From positions 206,131 to 270,130 of the forward strand of contig NZ_BAAADB010000012.1 of the NCBI RefSeq assembly GCF_039522025.1: a stretch of 64,000 nucleotides of DNA, in the 5' to 3' direction. Positions within the stretch are counted from its first letter, which is position 1. The number at the start of each line of letters is the position of its first letter. Below the pieces are notes generated by a model. That model saw nothing but the letters and a program-made list of their open reading frames with translations, made no database searches and was not told the origin of the DNA. The position numbers and the translations under genes were made by a program. Source of the stretch: Deinococcus depolymerans (GTDB lineage Bacteria > Deinococcota > Deinococci > Deinococcales > Deinococcaceae). Below, in pieces: positions 38,091-46,496 of this stretch.

Positions 38091-38642
38091 ATGAACAGAC
38101 GAACGCAGCGTGAAGCGGGTGACGTGCTCTCCTGGGCGCTGGGCGTCACGGCCGGCCTGGTGCTGGGCGTGACCCTGCTGATCGCCACCCCCCGCCTGAT
38201 GACCCCGCCCGCTGCCGCCGGAACAGGCCAGGAGGCGCAGGCCCCCATGAGCGGCGCCGACGCGAAGGGCAACGCGACCCCCTCCACCGGAACGCAGCCC
38301 ACCAAATCCCCGTCCACCAAACCGGCCGCGGCCACCCCCGGCCCCACGCCCGCCGCTGAATCCACGGCCCCCACCGGCGCCGGGAACGCCGCGGCCGGCG
38401 AGAAGGTCTTTGCCGGGAACTGCGCCGGCTGTCACGGCGCGAACGGTGGCGGCGGTATCGGCCCGGCCCTGAACACCCCTGACGGACCGAAAGCCTGGAC
38501 GGACCCGCAGTTCCTGACCGCCCTGCGCCAGGGCAGGACGCCGGAACGTGAACTGGGCGCCGTGATGCCCCGCTTCAGCGCCGCGCAGATCAGCGACGAG
38601 GATGTGGCGAACATCCACGCGTACATCAAGACCCTGAACTGA
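38091..38642 (+). CDS. Membrane-anchored cytochrome c
   Basis: A 183-residue class I c-type cytochrome. One N-terminal membrane anchor (ALGVTAGLVLGVTLLIATPRL) is followed by a Pro/Thr/Ala linker of about 70 residues and a heme domain with CAGCH (GNCAGCHGANGGGGIGPAL) and a distal Met in GAVMPRFSAAQIS. It would carry electrons on the outer face of the membrane. TATGCT ends 6 nt before the ATG. No oxidase or other redox genes are adjacent. Confidence 0.92.
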   Translation: MNRRTQREAGDVLSWALGVTAGLVLGVTLLIATPRLMTPPAAAGTGQEAQAPMSGADAKGNATPSTGTQPTKSPSTKPAAATPGPTPAAESTAPTGAGNAAAGEKVFAGNCAGCHGANGGGGIGPALNTPDGPKAWTDPQFLTALRQGRTPERELGAVMPRFSAAQISDEDVANIHAYIKTLN

Positions 38643-38707
38643 CCCGCGGGAAGTCAAGCGTATCTGCAGGCCGCGTGGCGGCAACGCTGCGTTACGCTGC
38701 GGGCCTC

Positions 38708-40534
38708 GTGACCCAGCCCTCCCTGCCCGCCCGTGACCTGTGGCGCACCCTGCGCCTGACCCTGCCGGACCTGTGGCGCGCCCAGCCGCCCGTCACGGCG
38801 GGCCTGTTCCTGAGCGGCGCGGCGCAGGGCGCGCTGCCCGCCGTGACCATCCTGATCGGGAAGTGGACGGTGGACGGCGTGAGCGGCCTGCTGGCCGGGC
38901 AGAGCGTGAACCTCCCGGCGCTGGCAGTCGCGTGGGTGGGCGCGGCGCTGCTGTCACAGGTCACGGCGACCGTCACGCAGGTCATGCAGGGCGTCGCCGC
39001 CGATCACTACACCCTGCACGTGAACCAGCGCCTGATGCGCCGCATGACCGAATTGCAGGGCCTGGACGTGCTGGAAGACCCGCAGTTCCACGACGACATC
39101 GAGGTGCTTCAGGGCGGCGCGAGTCACCGCCCGCTGAACCTGCTGTCCACGCTGGTGTACGCACTGCGCGGCGTGGTGGCGGCCGTCAGCGTGGCGGCCA
39201 CGCTGCTGCTGGTCGGGTGGTGGGTGCCGCTGGTGGTCGTGGCGGGCCTGCTGCCGCTGCTGTCCCGGCAGATGGCGTTCTACCGGCTGGGCTGGAGCCT
39301 GTTCATCCAGAACACCCCCGAGGCGCGCGAAGTGAACTACCTGTCCCGCGTGGCCCTGCGCCACGAGTACGCCAAGGAGGTCCGCCTGTACGGCCTCGCC
39401 CCGCACCTGCAACGCGAGGCGTTGACCCGCACCCGCGCGTACCAGGACACCCTGCGCGCCCAGCGCACCCGCGGCCTGCTGGCCCTGCTGCCCTTCGAGG
39501 CGCTGTCGCTGCTCGTCACCGGGGGCCTGTTCGCGTTCGTGGTCGCGCAGGCACAGGCCGGGCGGGTCGGGGCGGGCAGCGTGGCGCTGGTGATCACGGC
39601 GCTGGCCGCCCTGCGCCAGGAACTGAGCCGCCTGACCGAACTGAGCAGCAACGGCACGCAGCACCTGAACTGGTTCGCCAAACTGCACGCCTTCCTGAAC
39701 GCGCCCGGCGGCGTGCAGAGCCCCGCGCAGCCGCGCTCGCTGCCCGCCGACAGCGCCATCACCCTGGAGAACGTCAGCTTCGCGTACCGCGACCAGCCGC
39801 CCACACTGCGGGACGTGACCCTGACCATCCCCGCCGGGCAGACCGTCGCCATCGTCGGCGAGAACGGTGCGGGCAAGAGCACCCTGATCAAACTGCTCCT
39901 GCGCTACTACGACCCCACCGCCGGTCGCATCCTGATCGGCACGGGCGCGGCGCAGACCGACCTGCGCGACCTCGACCTGAACGACTGGCGCGCGGGCGTC
40001 GCCGCCGTCTTCCAGGATTTCGCCCGCTTCGAATGGACGCTGCGCGAGAACATCCTCCTCGGGCAGCCGCAGGACGACGCCCGCCTGAATGCCGCCGTGC
40101 AGGGCAGCGGCCTGAACACCGTCCTGACGGGCACCCACACGCTCGACACCCGCCTGGGGCAGGCGTTCGGCGGCGCGGACCTCTCCGGCGGTCAGTGGCA
40201 GAAACTCGCCACCGCCCGCGCCCTGTACCGAGGCGCCCGCGTGCTGATCCTCGACGAACCCACCGCCGCCCTCGACCCCCGCAGCGAGGCCGAGGTGTTC
40301 GACACCTTCGCCGCCCTGGCACGCGGCCGCACCACCCTGCTCGTCACGCACCGCCTCGGCAGCGTCCTGATGGCCGACCGGGTCCTCGTCATGAAAGCCG
40401 GACAGATCATCGAGGACGGCACCCACGCCGCCCTCCTCGCGCGCGGCGGCGAGTACGCCGACCTGTGGGCCCTCCAGGCCCGCCAGTACGAGGAACAGGC
40501 AGAAGAGGACCAGACAGAACCCGTCCTGGCCTGA
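38708..40534 (+). CDS. ABC transporter, fused permease and ATPase
   Basis: A 608-residue half-transporter of the exporter type: an N-terminal six-helix domain (from about residue 35 to 300) and a C-terminal ATPase with GENGAGKST (Walker A), LSGGQWQKLATARALYRG (signature, reading DLSGGQ) and LILDEPTAALD. It probably exports a lipid, peptide or drug as a homodimer; the substrate is unknown. The GTG at 38708 lies 9 nt after TACGCT; a GTG 33 nt upstream is an alternative. It is a single gene and ends 58 nt before the IS target site. Confidence 0.9.
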   Translation: MTQPSLPARDLWRTLRLTLPDLWRAQPPVTAGLFLSGAAQGALPAVTILIGKWTVDGVSGLLAGQSVNLPALAVAWVGAALLSQVTATVTQVMQGVAADHYTLHVNQRLMRRMTELQGLDVLEDPQFHDDIEVLQGGASHRPLNLLSTLVYALRGVVAAVSVAATLLLVGWWVPLVVVAGLLPLLSRQMAFYRLGWSLFIQNTPEAREVNYLSRVALRHEYAKEVRLYGLAPHLQREALTRTRAYQDTLRAQRTRGLLALLPFEALSLLVTGGLFAFVVAQAQAGRVGAGSVALVITALAALRQELSRLTELSSNGTQHLNWFAKLHAFLNAPGGVQSPAQPRSLPADSAITLENVSFAYRDQPPTLRDVTLTIPAGQTVAIVGENGAGKSTLIKLLLRYYDPTAGRILIGTGAAQTDLRDLDLNDWRAGVAAVFQDFARFEWTLRENILLGQPQDDARLNAAVQGSGLNTVLTGTHTLDTRLGQAFGGADLSGGQWQKLATARALYRGARVLILDEPTAALDPRSEAEVFDTFAALARGRTTLLVTHRLGSVLMADRVLVMKAGQIIEDGTHAALLARGGEYADLWALQARQYEEQAEEDQTEPVLA

Positions 40535-40587
40535 CGGTCAGGGCAGTGATACACCCATCAGGGGTAATGCATATGAGGCAAGTTCAC

Positions 40588-40592
40588 AAATC
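40588..40592 (+). repeat. Target-site duplication, left (AAATC)
   Basis: AAATC directly abuts the left inverted repeat and is repeated at 42301-42305 directly after the right one: a 5-bp duplication made on insertion. Confidence 0.85.
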
Positions 40593-40694
40593 ACCGCGAA
40601 TAGGGGTTGACACAGACCTCGGTTGGTCTTCCGCACAGCACACCGCTTTGTCCCCAATCGCACTCGATCATTCTGGTGCGTGGTAACATTGGCA

Positions 40695-41423
40695 GTGCGA
40701 ATCGCGACCGTAGATCAGCTCCTGGACGCTCTTGACACCCTTTTCGCGGATGGTTCCGATTGGACGCGACGAGAGCAAGTCGATCCCTGGATTCGTATTT
40801 TCAGCCAGGAGCATCACCCGCTGAATACCGATCTTCCTGATGCCAATCTGGTGTCTTGGTTTAGGCAGGGTCTACTCCCTCCCGGCGAGGCTCGAATGGC
40901 ACTGGACCTCGGGTGTGGCCTTGGCCGTAATACCCGCTGGTTCGCTCGCCAGGGGTATCAAGCCACTGGCATCGATCTGTCGGCCTACGCCATCGACCAA
41001 GCGAAGACGCGTGCCAACGAAGGGGGTGTCACCTTCTTGGAGGGCGATGTCCTGCGTGAGCGCATTTCTGGCGGCCCGTTCGATGTGGTCTATGATTCAG
41101 GCTGCTTCCATCATCTTCCACCGCACCGTCGAATCTCCTACCTTCGTACCCTCGAGACTGTCCTAAAACCTGGTGGTCTCTTCGGCATCTGCACCTTCGC
41201 GTGGGGGCAGATGGGCAGCGAAGATGATGACCTCACGCTTCTGCGCCAAGGCCACCTTGAAGGTGGCATCGCGTACACCATGGACGATCTGCGTCAGGTC
41301 TTTTCTACGCTGGAGTTTATAGAGGGTGGCGCCTTGCAGGTGAAGGAAGAACAGACCGGAGAGGTGTTCCAGATGCCCTTCCTGCACGCAGCGCTGTTTC
41401 GGCGGGGTCAAGCCGAGGAATAG
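40695..41423 (+). CDS. Class I SAM-dependent methyltransferase, IS passenger
   Basis: A Rossmann-fold methyltransferase of about 242 residues inside the IS. Motif I is ALDLGCGLGRNTRWFARQG with motif II GIDLSAYAIDQAK; then FLEGDVLRE, FDVVYDSGCFHHLPPHRR and VLKPGGLFGICTF. The pattern resembles TehB/thiopurine-type small-molecule methyltransferases, so a detoxifying role is possible but unproven. The start is uncertain: GTG at 40695 with TAACAT 5 nt upstream is preferred; GTG 40680 or TTG 40689 also fit. Codon usage is more AT-rich than that of host genes, marking recent transfer. Confidence 0.85.
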   Translation: MRIATVDQLLDALDTLFADGSDWTRREQVDPWIRIFSQEHHPLNTDLPDANLVSWFRQGLLPPGEARMALDLGCGLGRNTRWFARQGYQATGIDLSAYAIDQAKTRANEGGVTFLEGDVLRERISGGPFDVVYDSGCFHHLPPHRRISYLRTLETVLKPGGLFGICTFAWGQMGSEDDDLTLLRQGHLEGGIAYTMDDLRQVFSTLEFIEGGALQVKEEQTGEVFQMPFLHAALFRRGQAEE

Positions 41424-41461
41424 GAGGGCTGAGCTGTGCAGCCGCAGGGTTCGTGGCGCGA

Positions 41462-42247
41462 TCAGCCTTTGAGGTCGCTGAATTTCAGGTTATGCGCCAG
41501 GACGTTCAGAGCCACTTTCAGTCGCAGGCTGAGTAGTGTCTTGACCTGCCCCCATCGGAGTCCTGCTCCAACGAGGACGGAGAACGCCGACTCAATGCAT
41601 TTTCTGGCCGCGCCGTACTCTGGCTTCCAGCGAGGATCGACCTGTCTTGCGTTGGTTTTTGGCGGCGTCAGGCAGCTGCCTGACTGGTAGCCTTTGTCTC
41701 CAATCTGTTTTGGCGCTCCGTAAGAGGGCCATTCCCGATTCATCTCCCACAGCACACTGAAATCATGTTCGTTTGCAGGTCGGATCACGTATCGGACGAT
41801 CCGACCGTGAAGTGCAGACCACGCGTGCAATTTGAATCCATACACGGGTCCAGACGTACTGAAGCCGTACCGTGCCCCTCGAAACTTGCAGCGTGGTGCC
41901 CGTTTGAACGTGCAGACTGGGAGTGGCTCAGAATCCACGGCGACGAAGTCTAGGCACTGGACTTCGGTGGCGAGCTGTTCAACGACTGGCGTGAGGCGAG
42001 CCAGACGAATCCGAGCCTGTGGCTCAGAAGGGAACTGTGGGAAGTGGTTGATTTTGAGAAAACGCCACCACCGACTGAAGTAGGGCACCTTGTGGAGCTT
42101 CTGGAGGATGGCGACCGCGAGCAGGTCTGCATCTGAGATTTTCTCGTGTCGATGGAGGAGCTTGGCTGGAATATGTGGTGCAATCCAGTGGCTGAGGTTC
42201 GTAACCGCCTCGCGGAGCGGCAATACAGTCAGATCGGGACGGCCCAT
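41462..42247 (-). CDS. IS982-family-like transposase
   Basis: A DDE transposase of about 261 residues. The likely triad is Asp in [12 protein letters not shown], Asp in IGDKGYQSG and Glu in [13 protein letters not shown], an order and spacing typical of the IS982/IS4-like group; the stretch [11 protein letters not shown] is also typical. It appears full length, so the element may be active. The ATG at 42247 follows AAAGGGA at 9 nt; a TTG at 42286 inside the frame is less likely. The gene reads toward the passenger gene, leaving 38 bp between the two convergent stops. Confidence 0.88.
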   Translation of the reverse strand: MGRPDLTVLPLREAVTNLSHWIAPHIPAKLLHRHEKISDADLLAVAILQKLHKVPYFSRWWRFLKINHFPQFPSEPQARIRLARLTPVVEQLATEVQCLDFVAVDSEPLPVCTFKRAPRCKFRGARYGFSTSGPVYGFKLHAWSALHGRIVRYVIRPANEHDFSVLWEMNREWPSYGAPKQIGDKGYQSGSCLTPPKTNARQVDPRWKPEYGAARKCIESAFSVLVGAGLRWGQVKTLLSLRLKVALNVLAHNLKFSDLKG

Positions 42248-42300
42248 ACGCACCGTCCCTTTCGCACTTTTCAACGCTGAGGTCAACCCCTATTCGCGGT

Positions 42301-42305
42301 AAATC
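42301..42305 (+). repeat. Target-site duplication, right (AAATC)
   Basis: Second copy of AAATC, adjoining the right inverted repeat of the IS. Confidence 0.85.
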
Positions 42306-42326
42306 ACAACCCTCTACGCTGAACTC

Positions 42327-42638
42327 ATGACCACAGAACAGACAGCCGTCGCGCAACAAATGTTCATGTCCCAGAAGAAGGACAAGACGACGTACCTTAT
42401 CCTTGCACTTCTTCTGGGTGGCCTGGGGATCCATCAATTCTACGTCGGCAATACGACCGCGGGAGTTCTTTACTTACTCTTCTGCTGGACGTTCATTCCC
42501 GCGATTCTTGCACTTATTGACGCAATCGCCCACCAGAAGAAAGTCGAGAGCGCCAACATGGAAATTGCACAGCGCCTGTCAGTGACCATGGGCGTTCCGG
42601 CTCACGAGATGGTGAAGCTGGCCATGGTCAGTAGCTGA
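42327..42638 (+). CDS. TM2-domain membrane protein
   Basis: A 103-residue protein with the two-helix TM2 domain: LILALLLGGLGIHQFYVGNT (helix plus conserved G-x-HxFY-x-G turn) then AGVLYLLFCWTFIPAILALID. N- and C-terminal tails are cytosolic. The function of TM2 proteins in bacteria is unknown. TACGCT ends 6 nt before the ATG, so the -10 survives, but the IS has been inserted 27 bp upstream of the ATG (22 bp counting from the end of the duplicated AAATC), separating it from its former -35 region. Confidence 0.88.
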   Translation: MTTEQTAVAQQMFMSQKKDKTTYLILALLLGGLGIHQFYVGNTTAGVLYLLFCWTFIPAILALIDAIAHQKKVESANMEIAQRLSVTMGVPAHEMVKLAMVSS

Positions 42639-42690
42639 CTCCAACCTGACTTCATCAGTGGCGCGGCGCAGAACAGGCCGCGCCACTGAA

Positions 42691-43413
42691 CTATTTGAGC
42701 CTGTCCCCCACGTGAATGGCGGCGATGCCGAAGGTCAGCAGGCGGTAGCGGGTGCGGAAGCCCGTGGCGCGCATCAGGCCCGCCAGCCGCTCGGGTTCCG
42801 GGAACGCCAGGACGCTCTCGGGCAGGTACGTGTACGCGCCCGCGTTCCCGCTGATCAGCCCGCCGATGCGCGGCAGCACATGCTGGAAGTACACCCGGAA
42901 CAGGCTGCCCAGCAGGCCCGGCCGTGGCGGCGGGAACTCCAGGATCACGGCCCGCCCGCCCGGCGCCAGCACCCGGTGGAACTCCGCGAGGCCGCGCGCG
43001 TAATCCGCGAAGTTCCGGAACCCGAACGCGCAGGTCACCGTGTCGAAACTCCCGTCCGGGTACGGCAGGTTCAGCGCGTCCCCTTCCTCCAGGCGGATGT
43101 CGAGGTGCCGCGCGGCGGCCTTCTCGCGGCCGATGGCGAGCATCTGCGGCACGAAGTCACTGCCGATCACCTCGGCCTGCGGGGCGCGGGTCTTGAGTTC
43201 CAGCGCGAAATCCGCCGTGCCGGTCGCCACGTCCAGCACCCGCGCCGGATTCAGGGCCAGGGCCTCCTGCGCCGCCGCCCGGCGCCAGCCCCGGTCCACG
43301 CCGAGGCTCAGCACGCGGTTCAGAAGGTCGTAACGGGGCGCGATGCTGGCGAACATGGCCTGCACGTCCTTGCCCTTGTCCTGCTTGTCGCCCACCGGCG
43401 GCCGGTTCGTCAT
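42691..43413 (-). CDS. menG: Demethylmenaquinone methyltransferase
   Basis: Methylates demethylmenaquinone to menaquinone, the last step of respiratory quinone synthesis. The 240 residues carry FASIAPRYDLLNRVLSLGVD, VLDVATGTADFALELK (SAM binding), CAFGFRNFADYARGLAE and RVLAPGGRAVILEF, the UbiE/MenG signature. TATGAT lies 7 nt before the ATG at 43413. Deinococcus uses menaquinone, so MenG rather than UbiE is the expected role. A single gene, convergent with the TM2 gene. Confidence 0.95.
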   Translation of the reverse strand: MTNRPPVGDKQDKGKDVQAMFASIAPRYDLLNRVLSLGVDRGWRRAAAQEALALNPARVLDVATGTADFALELKTRAPQAEVIGSDFVPQMLAIGREKAAARHLDIRLEEGDALNLPYPDGSFDTVTCAFGFRNFADYARGLAEFHRVLAPGGRAVILEFPPPRPGLLGSLFRVYFQHVLPRIGGLISGNAGAYTYLPESVLAFPEPERLAGLMRATGFRTRYRLLTFGIAAIHVGDRLK

Positions 43414-43483
43414 ACCCGCGATCATAGCGGCGCGCGGGCGGGACAGACGGGAAGCCTTCCGCCAGTCCCGCCCGCCGTGGGGA

Positions 43484-44671
43484 TCAGGAGATGATGCCTA
43501 GCGTGCGGCCCACCTCGGCGTACGCCTGGAGGGCGTGGTCGAGGTCGTCACGGGTGTGCTCGGCGGTCACGATGTTGCGGATGCGGGCCAGTCCGCGCGG
43601 CACGGTCGGGAAGCCCAGGCCGACGGCGAACACGCCCCGGTCGAACAGCAGGCGGCTCGCCTCGAACGCGGCCGTCGCCTCGCCGAAGATGACGGGCGTG
43701 ATGGGCGTGGTGCTGCCGAAGATGTCGAAGCCCAGGCCCTGCAACTCCGCCTTGAAGTAGCGGGTGTTCTCCCACAGGCGTTCCATCAGGGTGGGGTCGC
43801 GCTGCACCTCGTCCAGCGCGGCGGCCAGCGCGCCCACCGTGGCGGGCGCCTGCGCGGTCGAGAACAGGTACGGGCGGGCGCGGTTGATCAGCAGCTCGCG
43901 CAGGTCGCCGTGCCCGGCCGCGTAGCCCCCCACGCCGCCCCAGGCCTTGCTGAGCGTGCCGACCTGGATCACGTCGTCGGCGTACTCGAAGCCGAAGTGA
44001 TGCACGGTGCCGCGCCCCGCCTCGCCCATCACGCCGCTGCCGTGCGCGTCGTCCACGTACGTGACCGCGCCGTAGCGGCGGGCGACCTCCACCAGTCGGT
44101 CCAGGGGGGCCACGTCGCCGTCCATGGAGAACACGCCGTCCGTCACGACGAGTTTCAGGCCGTCCGTGTCGTGCTCTTTCAGCAGGCGTTCCAGGTCGTC
44201 CGGGTCGGCGTGTTTGTAGACCTTCTTGGTGGCCTTGGTCAGGCGCAGCCCGTCGATGATGCTGGCGTGGTTCAGTTCGTCACTGACGACCAGATCGCCC
44301 TCGCGCAGCAGCGCGCCCAGCACGCCCTGGTTGGTCGTGAAGCCGCTGTGCAGCACCAGCGCGCTGCCCGTGTGCTTGAACGCCGCCAGCTGCGACTCGA
44401 AGTCCTCGTGAATGCGCAGCGTCCCGGCGATCGTGCGCACCGCGCCTGCCCCCGCGCCCCAGCGTTCCAGGTACTCGGCGGCCCGCGCTTTCAGGGCCGG
44501 ATGGTCCGCGAAGCCCAGGTAGTTGTTGCTGGCGAGGTTCACGACCTCGCGCCCGTCCACGCGGGTGCAGGCGCGGCTGGCGCTGTCCAGCACGCGCGGG
44601 TGGATCAGCAGCCCGCTCTCGCGCAGGCCGGACAGTTCGGCGGTCAGACGGTCGGACAGGGAAGTGGCCAT
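43484..44671 (-). CDS. kbl: Glycine C-acetyltransferase / alpha-oxoamine synthase
   Basis: PLP enzyme of the alpha-oxoamine synthase family, 395 residues. DDAHGSGVMGEAGRGT and GTLSKAWGGVGGYAAG (PLP lysine) are diagnostic, with NNYLGFADHP near the N terminus. It most resembles 2-amino-3-ketobutyrate CoA ligase, which with threonine dehydrogenase degrades threonine; 8-amino-7-oxononanoate synthase (BioF) is the alternative, and the related Thermus enzyme is reported to do both. TAGACT lies 7 nt before the ATG. No tdh or other bio genes are present nearby. Confidence 0.88.
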   Translation of the reverse strand: MATSLSDRLTAELSGLRESGLLIHPRVLDSASRACTRVDGREVVNLASNNYLGFADHPALKARAAEYLERWGAGAGAVRTIAGTLRIHEDFESQLAAFKHTGSALVLHSGFTTNQGVLGALLREGDLVVSDELNHASIIDGLRLTKATKKVYKHADPDDLERLLKEHDTDGLKLVVTDGVFSMDGDVAPLDRLVEVARRYGAVTYVDDAHGSGVMGEAGRGTVHHFGFEYADDVIQVGTLSKAWGGVGGYAAGHGDLRELLINRARPYLFSTAQAPATVGALAAALDEVQRDPTLMERLWENTRYFKAELQGLGFDIFGSTTPITPVIFGEATAAFEASRLLFDRGVFAVGLGFPTVPRGLARIRNIVTAEHTRDDLDHALQAYAEVGRTLGIIS

Positions 44672-44681
44672 ACCCCCGAGT

Positions 44682-45761
44682 CTAGGCGCGACGCGCCCCC
44701 GCCGTCCGTGAGCCGGGGACGCCCCCCGGCCGCTCCAGGTCCGCGACCTGCGGGGCGACCTCCCGGCCCAGCAGCTCGACCGAGCGCAGCATCCGCGCGT
44801 GCGGCATCAGCACGTTCGTCATCTGGAAACTCAGGCGGTCCACGCCACCCAGCGCCGCGTGCACGAACCGCAGTTTGGCGGCCACGGTGTCCGGCGTGCC
44901 GATCAGGTACGGGCCGGTCGGTCCGCACGCCGCGTCGAACTGCGCCCGGTTCGGCGGCGCCCAGCCCCGCTCGCGGCCCAGCGTGTCCAGCATCCGCGCG
45001 TACCCCGGCCAGAAGTCGTCCCGCGCGCCCGCGTCGCTGTCCCCCACGAACCCGAAGGCGTGCACGCCCACCCGCAGGGTGTCCGGGGCGTGCCCGGCCT
45101 GCGCGCCCGCCGCGCGGTACAGGTCCACCAGCGGCCGGAACGCCCGGAAGTCCCCGCCGATGATCGCCACCATCAGCGGCAGGCCCAGCCGCCCGGCCCG
45201 CACGAACGACTCCGGCGTGCCGCCCACGCCCACCCACACCGGCAACTGCGCCTGCTGCGGGCGCGGGTACACGCCCTGACCCCGCAGCGGCGCGCGGTGC
45301 CGGCCCGACCAGTGCACGTGCGTGTCTTCTCGCAGGCGCAGCAGCAACTCCAGTTTCTCGCTGAACAGCGAGTCGTAGTCCTGCGTGTTCAGGCCGAACA
45401 GCGGGTACGCCTCGATGAACGACCCGCGCCCCACGACCAGTTCCGCCCGGCCGCGCGACAGCAGGTCCAGCGTGGCGTACTGCTGGAACACCCGCACCGG
45501 ATCGTCGGCACTCAGAACCGTCACGGCGCTGTTCAGGCGGATGCGGCTGGTTCGCGCGGCAGCGGCCGCCAGGATCAGGGACGGCGCGGAATCCAGGTAC
45601 TCGGGCCGGTGGTGCTCGCCCACCCCGAAGGAATGCACGCCGCTGCGATCGGCGACCTCGATCTCTTCGAGCAGGTTGGCGAGACGGTCGGCCGGTGAGA
45701 GGGTCACGCCCGTGACCGGGTCGGACACCACCGCCGCGAAACTGTCGATTCCGAGTTCCAC
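44682..45761 (-). CDS. LLM-class flavin-dependent oxidoreductase
   Basis: A 359-residue luciferase-like monooxygenase-family protein (TIM barrel). FGVGEHHRPEYLDSAPSLIL near residue 46 and RGRAELVVGRGSFIEAYPLFG near residue 103 are the family hallmarks, followed by LPVWVGVGGTPES. It would use reduced flavin to oxidise an unknown substrate. The GTG at 45761 stands 7 nt after TATAAT, the best -10 box in the region, so the mRNA is probably leaderless and well expressed. It ends 10 nt before kbl's upstream region on the same strand. Confidence 0.9.
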   Translation of the reverse strand: MELGIDSFAAVVSDPVTGVTLSPADRLANLLEEIEVADRSGVHSFGVGEHHRPEYLDSAPSLILAAAAARTSRIRLNSAVTVLSADDPVRVFQQYATLDLLSRGRAELVVGRGSFIEAYPLFGLNTQDYDSLFSEKLELLLRLREDTHVHWSGRHRAPLRGQGVYPRPQQAQLPVWVGVGGTPESFVRAGRLGLPLMVAIIGGDFRAFRPLVDLYRAAGAQAGHAPDTLRVGVHAFGFVGDSDAGARDDFWPGYARMLDTLGRERGWAPPNRAQFDAACGPTGPYLIGTPDTVAAKLRFVHAALGGVDRLSFQMTNVLMPHARMLRSVELLGREVAPQVADLERPGGVPGSRTAGARRA

Positions 45762-45830
45762 GCTTCACATTATAAATCGATTTGGAAAGGGAGGCACGGA
45801 GACACCTGAGAGCGGGAGGCAAAGAGCACA

Positions 45831-45856
45831 GAAAAGACCCCCGGCAGGTCCGGGGG
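45831..45856 (-). terminator. Rho-independent terminator of the lipoprotein pair
   Basis: Minus strand: CCCCCGG / CCGGGGG stem (45838-45856) with a 5-nt loop, followed by a CTTTTC tract (45831-45836). It lies 20 nt after the stop of the gene at 45876. Confidence 0.75.
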
Positions 45857-45875
45857 CCACTGGACAGAAGGCGTG

Positions 45876-46496
45876 CTACTGGCTGGTCACGGGCGTCGGT
45901 TCGTGCAGCGTGTAGCGTTGCAGGCCCGTAGTCCCCAGGCTGCGCTGGTACGTGCGGCTCCCGTCCGGCAGGTACACGTAGTGCTCGGCGCGCGTCCAGC
46001 CCTGCGCCAGATTCCAGCGTTGACGCATGTCCGGCACGAGCGTCCTGAAGTCCGCCGTCACGGCCGCGCTGGCGTACGCCACGCGGTCATGCGTCATCAG
46101 TGGCAGTGTCTCGCCCACGTCCAGCGTGCCGTTCGCGTTGCGGTCCTGCCACATCGTCCACTCCAGTAGCAGCACCTTCGCGGCGGCCGGGGCGACCGTC
46201 ACCGACGCGCCCGCCGGGATCAGCGTGGCGGCGTCCACGGCGCGGGCCGTCTGGTTCATCCACTTCAGCGGGTCCACGTCCACGGCCGTCTTCCCGCTGG
46301 GCACGGCCAGCTGGTACACGCTCTCGCCGCCGTCCGTCACCAGGGAAAGGTAGGCACCGGCAGGCGCGGCCGGGAAGCGCACCTCCACGCCGCTGGGCAG
46401 GGGAGGCCGGCCGCCCGTCGGGGACGACGAAGCGCCGCACGCGGTCAGGGCTGCGCCCAGCAGGGCCACTGCCGGAATCCACATGGCGCGTTTCAT
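45876..46496 (-). CDS. Lipoprotein with calcium-loop-like motif
   Basis: A 206-residue lipoprotein: signal with lipobox LTAC (IPAVALLGAALTACG). A segment WQDRNANGTLDVGE near residue 120 looks like a dockerin/EF-hand loop. The rest is beta-rich and unassigned. Its ATG overlaps the stop of the neighbouring lipoprotein gene as ATGA, and the two proteins share the same layout (lipobox, short Pro-rich linker, one N-x-N-G-x-x loop), so they are probably distant paralogues acting together at the cell surface. Confidence 0.78.
   Translation of the reverse strand: MKRAMWIPAVALLGAALTACGASSSPTGGRPPLPSGVEVRFPAAPAGAYLSLVTDGGESVYQLAVPSGKTAVDVDPLKWMNQTARAVDAATLIPAGASVTVAPAAAKVLLLEWTMWQDRNANGTLDVGETLPLMTHDRVAYASAAVTADFRTLVPDMRQRWNLAQGWTRAEHYVYLPDGSRTYQRSLGTTGLQRYTLHEPTPVTSQ

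Larger units (their letters stand above)
40593..42300. mobile_element. IS982-like insertion sequence with methyltransferase passenger
   Basis: A 1708-bp element bounded by perfect 19-bp inverted repeats, ACCGCGAATAGGGGTTGAC (40593-40611) and its complement (42282-42300), flanked by AAATC duplications. It carries a transposase on the minus strand and, unusually, a class I methyltransferase on the plus strand; typical IS982 members are about 1 kb with transposase only. Base composition is lower in GC than the surroundings. It lies between an ABC transporter gene and a TM2-protein gene, 27 bp before the latter's start. Confidence 0.9.

Noticed and set aside
40607..40640. Promoter formed by TTGACA in the left inverted repeat of the IS
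   Set aside because: No -10-like hexamer at 16-18 bp (TCCGCA is found); the passenger gene more likely uses TAACAT near 40684.
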